Positions 47,988 through 58,600 of a stretch of DNA of 64,000 nt are shown one piece after another. The notes below the pieces were generated by a model, which was not told the DNA's origin, searched no databases, and saw nothing but the letters and a program-made list of their open reading frames with translations. The stretch is from NCBI GenBank assembly GCA_037447605.1, contig CM074804.1, forward strand, positions 3,203,358-3,267,357. The letters run 5' to 3'. The stretch comes from Zygnema circumcarinatum. Lineage: Eukaryota > Streptophyta > Zygnematophyceae > Zygnematales > Zygnemataceae. The stretch's first letter is position 1. Each line of letters begins with the position of its first letter. The position numbers and the translations under genes are program-made.

Positions 47988-49052
47988 GTACGTAGCTTCG
48001 TAGAGCTCTGTGCGCACAGGGCCGAGGGTGGGAACAGGACCTCCTGGAGGCGGGGCCGGCTTGGGTTCGTCCGAAGGGCGCCCCCCCGCCCCCCGGCGCC
48101 AGCAGGGCAGCGCCGGCCGGGGGCGGCGCGAGCCGTGCTCGGAGCGCTCAGGCGGGCGCGTCCCTCTGGTGGCTCGCCCTTTGGTGGGCGCCTTCCGGCT
48201 ACAGGCTGGCGCCCGCCCGGCCGGCCCCCGCCTGGGCAGCTCCTGCAAGGCATCTAGACACACTTTCTAGTAGTGTTCTGTTTGGACACAAGCTCGCTTG
48301 AAACGCTCAATCCTTTCATGGGGTTTTCGCAGTATTCTAGGTACTTTTGCCTTATCCAATAAATGGTTCCTATAATGTGACTACAAAAAGATTGACTAAG
48401 TGACCTACACGTGCGAATAATAGTCTAGTGACTAGTACGCAAGCGAAGTCATTTCACTCACTTTTGTATTAGTCGAATGTTGGTGAAGTCGCAGTCAAGT
48501 CATCCTTTAGCCAAACCAAGCGGCTAAAAACTGGATGACTAAAGTGCCACCCCTGTGTGTGTGACTTGACGTACCAACTAAAAAGGAAAAGCGGCCAGCG
48601 GCCACGTGTGCTCCATTCATTCGTTAAGTTTGCCATTCCAGTTTACTTTGCGTCCTCGACGTCCTCGAGAGGAGATGTTCGCGAGCCAATTGAACAAAGC
48701 AAGTAGAACCTTGCCAATGACTCTAAATGGGGTGAATGTGTATGCCAAAGTTTCAAATTCACACTCCCTTTTGTGAGCGAGCATGACGAATACCTAGTAA
48801 GCACACGTCCAACTATCATCCTTCATCTCCGCTTGATCTCCGACGACGTGTTCCATTAGCACAGTAAAGTGGGTTTGACTCTTGGTCCTTCCTACAGGCG
48901 GCGCGGATTGACCGTAGACCATTTTGTCTCTTCTTTTTTCTCAAAATTTCTCACTCGTGTTTAAAAAGTATCCATGTCGGGAATACCACAAACGTCCAAT
49001 TCAAGGTGCCGCCATCGATAAATACTGTGCAAGCTTGCTCCTAGCACAGCCT

Positions 49053-49074
49053 AGTTGTTGTTGTTGTTGTTGTT
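49053..49074. repeat. (GTT)n microsatellite
   Basis: Seven GTT units in non-coding sequence. Confidence 0.9.
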
Positions 49075-49499
49075 AGTGCTGTCCGAAAACTTAAAAAGAA
49101 AAATGACCACAATATCAACATTGCACTTTACAATGAAAAACGCAAGAGAACTAACCCTCCGTCCTAGTGGTATCTAGACCTAACGTAAGCGCTCCTGAGC
49201 CAGCAAGGGCATGTTCCTTGTGCAAGATTTGCGTAATTTTTCAGTCTAATGTTTCAGTGAACAGTTAAAAAGCCTTACTCCACTGTGATTGATAGGATCA
49301 TGCTGGCTCCGTAAGCAGTCCAACTACAAGCAACCTCCTCCGTCCAAAAACCTGACGCTTGTCCTTAAGCAAGCTGCACGATTTTTCGTGTGACGAGTCC
49401 TCCCTTCACCAAGAGCAGGTGCAGGTGCTGAATGGCGCTGCCCGCACGCAGCGTCGCCGCAGCAGCGGCATTCGAGAGCTCGCCGCCTTGCCCCGTGCA

Positions 49500-49533
49500 C
49501 CCGTCCGTCCGTCCGTCCGTCCGTCCGTCCGTC
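49500..49533. repeat. (CCGT)n tetranucleotide repeat, second locus
   Basis: Eight perfect units, the same motif as at 47131-47157. Confidence 0.9.
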
Positions 49534-49836
49534 ACTCACTCAGCGCCTCACTGCACTGCACTGCAGCGGTTGGCGAAGTCGCCAAGACGCGACGTGACGT
49601 CGGATGCATGCATGCAGTGTTACAGTGGGCGGGCCTGCCCACGCAAATACCGAACAAAGTATCGCATCGCATCGTATCGCATAGCCCTGCCGCGCCGCTT
49701 CGCGGGGCAGAGAGGGGCATGTGACGCGACAAGACATGACATGACGTGACGGCCCGCCACTTGGCCCCTGTACGGCCGTTCCGTTGTCCGCGCGGATAAG
49801 CCGCAAACCACAGTTTGCTCCACAAAACCCGCGGCA

Positions 49837-49873
49837 CCCTCCCTCCCTCCCTCCCTCCCTTCCTCCCTCCCTG
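49837..49873. repeat. (CCCT)n repeat
   Basis: Complementary motif to the (GGGA)n array at 47918-47987, so the two form a widely spaced inverted pair. Confidence 0.9.
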
Positions 49874-50265
49874 GAGACTCGAGCCGGGGGCGGGCCCAGG
49901 GCAGGTTCCGGCGCTCTCTCTGCTATTCGCACTCCAAATTTTAATTTTGGCAGAACCGTCCGTACGGTAAGGGGCCGTGCGGCCGAGGGGAGGGGAGGGC
50001 CAGGATCGCAAATACCGTACACTCCGTACACACATACTTTTTCGCGAAAATCGAAATGAATCCCGCCAGGCAGCCCCAGAGCCGGGTCGAGCCGACTGTG
50101 GGCCTCGCCTCCCATTGGCCCGCGCCCGCGCCCGCCTCTACCGGCCACGTGGCGCGCAGACGCGGCCCCCCCTCCCTCCCTCCGCCTTGCCTCGTCGCGC
50201 CTCCCAGAGCGGGTCAGGCAGCTGTCTTGCACACACATCTTTCGCGCTGCAGCTGCTCGGCTGCC

Positions 50266-52635
50266 ATGGCTTCCATGCTTTCTCTCCACTGCTCTCTCGC
50301 TCCTGCATCTCTGCGTCAGCGAAACTGCGAAGCGCTCAAAACCGGAGGTGCGGCGCTGTCAGAAGTCCTGGCTGAAAATGTCGATTTTTTTTTGAGCAAT
50401 CGTTAATGGTGCACATTTTTCTTGCTCATTCACAGCTCTTCGGAGTTTGGCTCATTCTTTTCTTTTCTATTGTTGTATTTGGAGAAATAAGATGCACTTT
50501 TCTCCTCACTGCTTCCCACAGGTGGTTACTGCGGTCTTGTTTTCACTTCTCGTGTGAATGCGGTTGGCGGCTGTCGCAAAGGCCTGTCGACTGAAGCGTG
50601 TCGGGTTCCATTGCAAAGGGTGAAGGGAACTTTCCGTAAATTAGTCGTCGCTGAGTACAGGTATCAATCTTGTCAGCAGTATTGGAAATCTCACCTTGAT
50701 ATTTTAATATTGAGCATTACTTTGCTGAGGTGCTTGCTTTCCCTTGTTTTTTTGTCAAGATTCAAGTTTCGGATTGACAGAAAAGGACGATGAAGCTAGT
50801 GACCGAGTGGCCTGGAAAGGGGACAGCGAGATGCCCATTTTTTAATTGACGTGACACCAATGAATGATTTAAATTTCTATTTTTCAGAAGCTTGTTACAT
50901 AGGTTTAGACTGTTAATCATGTCGCTTGTTAATGACTTTTAGAAATTTGTAACGCGTTATGAGTAAGAACACGAATCTGCAGAACTTCTCAAAGAGAGGG
51001 TTCTGTTGTGGGTGACTTGAACAATGCAGGAGGGAGAGTGGTGCATCAGATTTCATATCAGGGTTTTTGTTGGGAGGCGTCGTTTTTGGCACACTAGCCT
51101 TTGTTTTCTCTCCCCAGGTGAGCACATTTCAGTCCTTTCTTATCTTCATAAAGCAGGCATTTGTCTTGGTCAAAGGAGATTGCAAAACACAATAAGCAAG
51201 AATAGAACGACTGTCAATACTGTCTCAGACTGTTTGACGATGATCAGTATCTATCGGGCTGTGTCCTTGGACTTGGAAGCGATATATATGCCAGTTTTTG
51301 TCGAACTGCTACAGTTCTCGAATCATGTTGCCGCAGGGTTCCCAAAAGTAGTGGTAGCACATTATCTCCCTCGCCTCCAGCGCTGGATGAAAATACTCAC
51401 ATGGGATTGGGTCACGTCTAGTTCTGATGAACGCAGAAGCAACTCGTCAGTCGTTGAAAACATGCAGAAATAATTCCGCGATACCATTAGCTGTCGAAGG
51501 CTGTAGTTAAAGCCAATCAAATGATCAATCTCAAACCACATTTGTATAGCAACCTGTCACACTTTGTGGATAGTTTGCTGAAATCTCTCAGTTTCGGTGT
51601 CAAGAAAAGAATGCTTTGATGCCTGAATGATGCTCCGCGAGGGGGCTTCTCAGTAGCTTCAGAAAATACTTTGGGTAGGAGATGGAGGGCACTCTGCAAG
51701 TTGCCTGCAAGTCCTTTTGGATGTTTGTAGTTGGCCCTTGTTCCAATCAGTGATGTCCGGCAAACTTCACGAAATCTAATGTCAAGGTCTACTGTGCATC
51801 ACATTTCCAAAGATCCTCTCAGTGGGCTTGGGCTGGCGCATTATGGGAAGGATTTCAAACCCAACAATGCTCCCTAAGGACTGGCAATAGCAGAGGTCGC
51901 ATTCGCAAACGCATTCACCCATTCACCTCTCCCTTTTGCAGCTGAACGTTTTGGAGTGCTCCGAAGTGGCTCATCCTGACATGGAGCTGAATTGTAGCAT
52001 GAGGACTGTACACCCGTGTTGTGTGCATTGATTTGCAGCCACTAGTCACATTTGAAATGAAATGCGTTTCCTCTTCTTGGCATAGCGAACCAGCTGGTTG
52101 ACTCTGATAACAGAGAGTTTAAAGTAACGGAGGTATTCTGGAGTGCTGTGTGGCAGATATCCAGAACAGTCCTTGGTGAGAATCCGGATGGCACCCCCCG
52201 GCGTCTGCCTCGCTGGATGGATGAGGAAGACAGCCTCGAGGTCGGTTGCATCCAAAAACTCCTCTTATTGAAGCTTAACACACCGCATTATCTTGGAGGC
52301 TGGCCTTTTAGATAACATGTTGTGGAAAGGGCCGACAGACAAGCGGATCGATAGACATTCAGACACAGACAGACGGACTGATAAATAGACGGACAGTCAA
52401 ACATTGGTTGCCCGCATGTTGAAGTGATGTGTATGGGCTCTGCCAGCTTTTTGAGATGGCTCAGCATTTTGACAGCCCTTCCTTCGGAGCACTGTTCGTG
52501 CAGGAGACGCGAAGGAAAATGAATGAGAAGATTGCGGAGCTGAACTTGGCCATAGACAACACCTCGGCGCAGCTGCGGGCTGATGGAGGGGACCAGGAGA
52601 GGATCTACTCAGAGCCTGTTGAGCAAACGTCTTGA
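50266..52635 (+). CDS. Unrecognised, probably plastid-targeted protein (model incomplete)
   Basis: I do not recognise this protein. Supported exons are 50266-50347 and 50522-50660 (phases agree), then 51942-51993, 52086-52240 and 52447-52635 (phases agree, stop TGA). At least one exon in 50661-51941 must link phase 2 to phase 0, and I could not place it. The N-terminus (MASMLSLHCSLAPASLRQRN, then Cys/Arg/Ser-rich) looks like a plastid transit peptide. The C-terminal half reads EVFWSAVWQISRTVLGENPD, RRLPRWMDEEDSLELFEM, SPSFGALFVQETRRKMNEKI, ending in a short Glu/Gln/Ser tail. It looks like a small soluble protein with a helical, charged C-terminus. The ATG at 50266 has a GCCATGGCT context. It is convergent with NUP43. 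Confidence 0.6.
52314..52395. repeat. Degenerate GACA/GACG-type repeat in intron
   Basis: Imperfect GACAGACA-like units inside the intron between exons 52086-52240 and 52447-52635 of the unrecognised gene. Confidence 0.6.
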
Positions 52636-53337
52636 GCACTCCTAAAGCCATTTAGGAACTTGCAGATGATAGTCTCCCTGCAATTGTTCCCTTTTCAAAC
52701 GGCAATTTTGGACGGAATTGTAGTAGTCATTAATCAGTTTTGCACTTGTGGGTTCGCCGGGTGAAACTGTCTGCTTGATTTAGACTCTCGTCACCTATAT
52801 GTGTAAACCCCTATGGTGGACCATTTTCTTGTAGAATTTGCCAAAGATGCGTGTACAAAAAGAAATGTTCGATACTTCAACGAGTCCTTCTTTGCGGAAG
52901 CGCCCCAGAAAACTTCTGTGCAAAAGTTGGATTCCCCAGGAGAAAGTTACCAGTTATAAAGCTTTCTACGGAGGAAAAGTAGGCTTTCGTCCTCTAACGC
53001 ACATATGATGTCCTGCACATGTAGGAGAAATAAGAATGGGATCACTACAGTCCTCAGCTAAACATGAATAAAATATATCAGAACGAATATGCAATTATGT
53101 ACCGTATCAAACAACTGCAAAATAAGGCCCAGCATGCATAATACGTCGAACATCACGTCAAACAAATCGACTTCACCCTATAAGTTGAGTCTCACAATTG
53201 TGCATCGTCAAAATGCAGCTAATAAGTTCAAACGAGGAAGCACAGTTGCAAACATTCCAACAAGAGGACCAATACTTTCTTCAGAACCGAAAAGTGGTCG
53301 GAATCATAAGCAAAGATTTTACTCTCGTCTTTCTGGT
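52636..53337. other. Convergent intergenic region
   Basis: 3' flanks of the unrecognised gene (+) and NUP43 (-). No gene or repeat recognised. Confidence 0.5.
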
Positions 53338-55184
53338 TCAATAGGTAGGGAACATCCAGGGAATATCCAGTCGACAAGGTCTCCATGCAAGAACTGCAGA
53401 GGACAGGAGCAGTACCTGGCCAAACTCATTATCGATGTCAAAGGAGTTGATGGCACTTGCCTCCACCACCAATTCCTCCGCAAAGCCTGCCCACGCCAAA
53501 TTCCGGCAAGATCAGCATTCCTGCAATCTAACCGTGATCAAACACAGGCATTGTTTACAAAACTGAATCAAAAGCCTATCTTGCACAAGCAACACTCGGA
53601 AGTCTTGACTACCACATCTATGAGTTGCTCGAATCATGTGCTTTCCCGTCGGACATAAGGTTGCTGAATCAAACAACACTTTAAGACTTGAAGAAATCTT
53701 GACGTTTGGCCAGATTGCGCGACGAGAAAGTGCTGAAGCATTTTCTTTAAGACAAGGAGAAGCCTACCTCCATCGATAACAGCCAACACGCCGTCCTCAG
53801 CGCAGGTCATAACTGGAGGAAGCTTTGAATTGACATCATAGTTGCCAGCCGTGTTAATGCGTTGAAGCAGCTTGTCAAACTTCACTTGCCAAACTTCGCT
53901 CTCAGAAACCGAAGGTTTCCCAGCCTTCGCGACTCCCTTAGGGCCAGATCGAATGGCAATCATACAAGGCTGCTGTGGAAACCGATTGTCCCATGAAAGC
54001 ACAGCACCTCCTGAGCCTCCTACCTGTTGAACAGTCACAGGTAGGTGTGCGATACAGCATGATCCCTCAGACCCGTGCATAATTCATGTCCAATAATTGA
54101 ATGCGCAAAACTGCAAAAAATGATTCTGTAGGAACATAAGAGTGAAATGAACTTCAGCCTTTTCTGTACAAAGAAAACAACCCACCGCACACGTATGCAT
54201 TCGGGAAGGATGAACGTCAATTGAGTGTATGCTGGTCGGTGCTCCTGGATCCCTGCACATTAAACCGTGTAAGATATTTCCGTCCCAAGACCAATGGCAG
54301 TTGCGTTAGCGTGTGAACCTAAGAAAAAGCAACCCGGCACAATCTGAGTCGCACCTGCATCCCCGCAATTGCTCAATCAATTTAAGCCGATGTTCACTAG
54401 ACCAACTTCTATTACGACTGCCACGCAAACGAGTCACAGTTCTCCATGTCTGAATCTCCTTGATATTAGCACGGTAAGCTATATAGAAAGGTGGAATTCA
54501 AAATTTATCGGTCTCAGCTCACCATTTGGATGGAGACCGTGCGGCCGGCTTTCCTAAGCACCGCCGATCCCACCACTGCAGATTTCCCCCTGCGCTAGCG
54601 GAAACAAATTCGTTGGACGACGTCCACTTGACAGCAGAGTACGAAGTTGCCCCTCCGCTGTTCGTCAAGCAGGATATCTCCGCTTGTGTCTGATTCAAGT
54701 CGAGCAGACATATTCGGCCGTCTTCCCCAGCTGTGAGACATTCGCTGGAATTCATTCTTACATCTAATGCACATACAGAACCATGGTGTATTTCACGCGA
54801 ATTGACAAAGGTATCACCCTGAGGAGAAATTAAGTCCGCAGAGGTCACAATGACAGTGGCATGCCCTTTTGAAGAACCTGCGACCAGTGCCAGCTTATCA
54901 AGATGAGCAACTGCCTGCAGCTCCGTGGTCCGCCCACAGTGTTCCCAGAAATGCAGCGCTTGAAGAGATACTTTTCCAGAAGAAGTTGAAGCATATTCAG
55001 ATTCAGATGCTTCGCGGACCCGCAGAGCATGCAGCTCAATGGCTCCACAGCCTGAGTCGAAGTCCCAGCTACCTACTCCCAGGAGACGTTCAGACACATC
55101 ACCGCGCGGAAGCGGAAGCCACCTCACAACTTCCGCTTGCCTGCCTAAGTAGAGACGCCCTGTAACCTCCATGGCTGTGGCCAT
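53338..55184 (-). CDS. NUP43: Nucleoporin NUP43, WD-repeat; possible frameshift in last exon
   Basis: WD40 component of the Y-shaped (Nup107-160) nuclear pore scaffold. Exons are 55184-54538, 54252-54186, 54023-53768 and 53520-53338. Exon 1 carries VVRWLPLPRGD, FWEHCGRTTELQAVAHLDKL, SREIHHGSVCALDVRMNSSE and SASAGGNLQWWDRR. Exon 2 gives SIHSIDVHPSRMHTCA. Exon 3 gives GGAVLSWDNRFPQQP, SESEVWQVKFD and VMTCAEDGVLAVIDGG. Exon 4 ends with AINSFDIDNEFGQVLLLSSA, fitting the family's last blade. Phase into exon 4 is 1, but the conserved frame needs a one-base change within 53475-53520; the in-phase frame instead reads GMLILPEFGVG and stops early. Without that change the protein would be about 345 residues; with it, about 385. 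ATG is in an AGCCATGGCC context, and the gene is divergent from separase. Confidence 0.82.
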
Positions 55185-55691
55185 GGCTCCCGCCCTTGCG
55201 CCTGCTCCTCTCTCCTCTCCTCTCTCCTCTCCTCCCTCCCGGCAGCCCTCATCGAGGCGCGAAAAGGGTTTGAATCAGTGGCCGATCAGCATTCGCGATC
55301 AACGAATGGACGCGGATCAAGATGGCGTAGATCAAACGATCGATGTCTTACGTTGATCCATGGTTCAACATTGCGCCGATCCGGATCTATTTCGCCTTCC
55401 CGCCATTTCGTGCCTCCCACCATTCAAGTTTGGGCCAACGGTCACAAAAGGGCGAGAGAGTTGGCCTCCAGTTGCGGGCCGCTCTTTCGAGCGCTCCAAT
55501 GAGAAGTGGCCACGTCGCAACATTGGACAGGTGGCGGGCCCGCATTGGAGATGGTGACTGCACTGTGAGTGTTTGCAATGGAGTAAGGGGCCTGTGAGCA
55601 GGAGGGCTGAGAGCTTTGAGCTTGAGCCTGTCTGTGTCTACGAGGGAGGGAAGCCATCCATGCCGGGGAAGGCATCCCTACCGCCGCGAAT
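55185..55691. promoter_or_regulatory. Divergent promoter, NUP43 / separase
   Basis: 507 bases between head-to-head starts. TCTCCTC repeats occur near 55210-55240. Both genes act in the nuclear envelope/cell-division context, but co-regulation is only suggested by position. Confidence 0.4.
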
Positions 55692-58600
55692 ATGGCTGCC
55701 AAAGCATCGCTAACAGGGAGGCCATCCTGCCTGTCTGCAGGGGACTTGCTGGATCGCATCAGCAAAGAGCAGCTTGATCATTTGTCGGCGGATGTTCACA
55801 AGTTCTTGCTCCCAGTGTTTTCTTTGCAGGATGCTGACAAGGAGAACAGGCCAGCCGCAGGCAATATGCGGGATGTAGCTAAGAAATTTACTCCATTTCT
55901 CAGCAAGCTTTTGAGAGGATGTGTCAACAGTCTTGCAGTGGGACCTGGAGCTGAACAGGATAGTGCGAAATCTCCTAGCGTTGACGACGCCAAATTCAAG
56001 GAGCTTCTTGAAATTGGCATACTCTGCCTCAAAGGCCTCGACATTCTCCGTGAATTTCTGAAGGGTAGGACATATGAGGTGGAAATCCACCAGTACAATT
56101 TTGTTAGGAAGCTATTGATTTGGAAAAGGCACAAGGACTGCCTAATACAAGGATGGGAACTTTATCGGAATTTATGCAAGCTATTGCAGCAGAATCCGCA
56201 TTGTATTTTTGACTCTTGTGAAATAGTTCCTTCAAACTTGAATTCTGGAGGAAAAACCGCTGAAAAGCAAGACGTATTCACCAAGGAAGCAACCATATTA
56301 ACTTTGCCACCGCCTCCAAATCCAGGAAAGAGCGATGGCGATTTTGTGCTTTTGTTAGTTGGTGCATGTTTAAACATCATAGTCAGCACAGCAGAGTGCG
56401 GCTCAGAAGAGGAAACAGAATTATATCTTGCCAAATTGATACAGCTTCCACGGCAGCTAGAACTGTGGCTGAGGTAAGCGTTGATCAGTCAACCTTCCAA
56501 CAATCTTCTCCCTTTTACGCTATCTGTTGTATCTTCTTTGCACACACAATACGCTTTCGCGGGGCTTAGCCAGCGAAAGTCAGCTTAGGTGCTTCGAGCC
56601 ATAGCATCATCTTTCATAGGCGTCCCTCGAAATGTAATTATGTGCATGCTTCGCCATACGTAACTTCTTTGTCTAAACCTCTTGTTTTATCGGACTATGA
56701 GAAGCTCGTAATTTGCTCGGGTTTGAATTTTTTTGAGAAAGCTCCAAAATGCAATAAGCTGCAATTGACGTACAATCTCTTACTTTCGCTAATGCAGTGA
56801 GTTGGAGAGCGATACTGAATGCAAACATAGGGATTCCCTTTTCCGGGGATTGTATAAATGCGCACTAAAGCAAATAGCTGAAGCAAGTAGCTCAGCAAAG
56901 GAGAATGTTCTGGAGCTTATTCGTTTAACCTTATCTGCTTGTACAATATCTGCGAGCGCCAACTGCTTTGCCCAGGTGAGAGTGCCGCTTGGTTCGTGCA
57001 GCAAGTATCCCAACTTTTTGTTTGTAGTTGATGCGTAAACTGCAGGCATTTGCTAAATGTCTTTCCCATGCTTTGATCAAGTTTACAGTTCAATCCCTTT
57101 TTCAACTGATTGAAAATGTTATTGAAACGAGTTAAGCTGGTGTGAATTAGCTCATCTTTATCCACATGAACGGGACAGAAATGGCTGGCAATTGTGATGC
57201 TCATGTTGACCTGGTGCTGTGTCGAGCAGGTCACTCGAAGTCTTGTTGACCAGGTCAATCGTAACGTCGCTTGGAAGGACCATGAGCTTTTCCGGCATGT
57301 CTTCGACATCGCTGTTCACGAACTTTTGAGCATGGTGAAAAATGTATGCATCGGTCAACTCATGTATTCGGTTGAGACGTGTTTGTTTGCAAAAGACTGG
57401 TGAATCCACTTCATTCTCCGACATGCTTGATGAGGACGAAACACAGTTTGAGCAGAAATTCAAATGCGCCCGTGAACAATGGTTCTATTTTTCCTGTCAT
57501 TTTCTGTTCAACCTATCTTTCATTCCCAAGTTTATCTAAGGTACTTTAGGGATAGAATTATCTTGCCCACGTGATCCGTTTTGCTCGCACTCTTGCAATT
57601 CGGAAGTTGCTTCTTTGACAAGATCGCCCCAGGATTTTGTTAATATAAGTCCTGATTTTGCATTTTCAAATGATTAGGCCACAATTGTGACCTCATTAAT
57701 GAAGGATGTGGTCCTACTCTCTTTGAAATACAGGACCAAAATCCACTCCATGAAAAACAAGTTCTGGAACTTGTTGCAGCTTACGCGAAAAGTATTCTTC
57801 ATTCAAACAAAGGGTTGGGAAGTCAGCTTTTATGGCAGCTCTTGCCTCCCATTTCTCAGGTAAAGTATACTCAGATTTTTCTCCGCTCATGAAAAACTCG
57901 TTCAGCCATGGCCGAATTCATTAATTTCCAAAACACTGCTAGAGTGTGAGTGTCGCAAACATGCATATTGGCTACAGTCCGTTGACCTATTTCTCTGTTC
58001 CTTATGCAACAATTCTTTCGCAGGCAATCGGAGAACAGACCTCGGCCTTTGCAGGCCTTTATGCAGCAGCCTTAGATCTACAAGCAATGGCCAACAATCT
58101 CGATCAAACCGAAGAGTGTGAAGATAAACAGTGTTCAACAGATGTACCAGACGAGGTAGAGTCTGCACATGTGAAGGCTGCCATGTATGGTAAATTGGAA
58201 AAAATTCGTACCTCCTTTATAAGGTTATTAGAAACAGCAAGAGAAGAACAGGATGTAGGAATAGCTGGCAGTGCTAATCGAGCTAATGTTAAAGCTGGAG
58301 CAGAGTCACTGGATTTTTTCCGGAAAGTGGCATCGAAATATGCTGATTCAAGTTGGAGGCAGTACCTGGGAGCTAAATTGGACAACAAAAGCAAAGGGAG
58401 CAGACCAAAGAGAATCGTTTTGGCAGAGTTGAGGAGAGGTGGCTATAATACGCAAGTGGTGGAGATACTGAAGCTTGCATGGCCCCTCGTGGAGGCTGCT
58501 TCAATGAGGTTCGTGATCCCTGCTAGCCCTGTCCTCGGTCGAGGGGTGCCCAACAGCCAAGTTTCTGCAGCATGTGAAGAGCTCTTGGATCTGGGTCTAG

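Larger units (their letters stand above)
46732..50265. promoter_or_regulatory. GC-rich repeat island between BBX32-like gene and next gene
   Basis: 3.5 kb between two divergent starts. 46.8-48.25 kb is extremely GC-rich, with tetranucleotide tracts and an assembly gap. 48.26-49.4 kb has ordinary composition and no gene. 49.4-50.2 kb is again GC-rich, with (CCGT)n and (CCCT)n tracts, TGACATGACATGACGTGACG (49733-49752) and GTAC-core motifs (about 49768, 49962, 50012). Long open frames in the GC-rich parts are composition artefacts. Confidence 0.5.

Noticed and set aside
46794-48257. Very long open frames (up to 357 codons) on both strands of the GC-rich island, one reading through the N gap
   Set aside because: They consist of Pro/Arg/Gly/Ala repeats from tetranucleotide tracts, occur in several frames at once, lack start context or splice logic, and cross the assembly gap.
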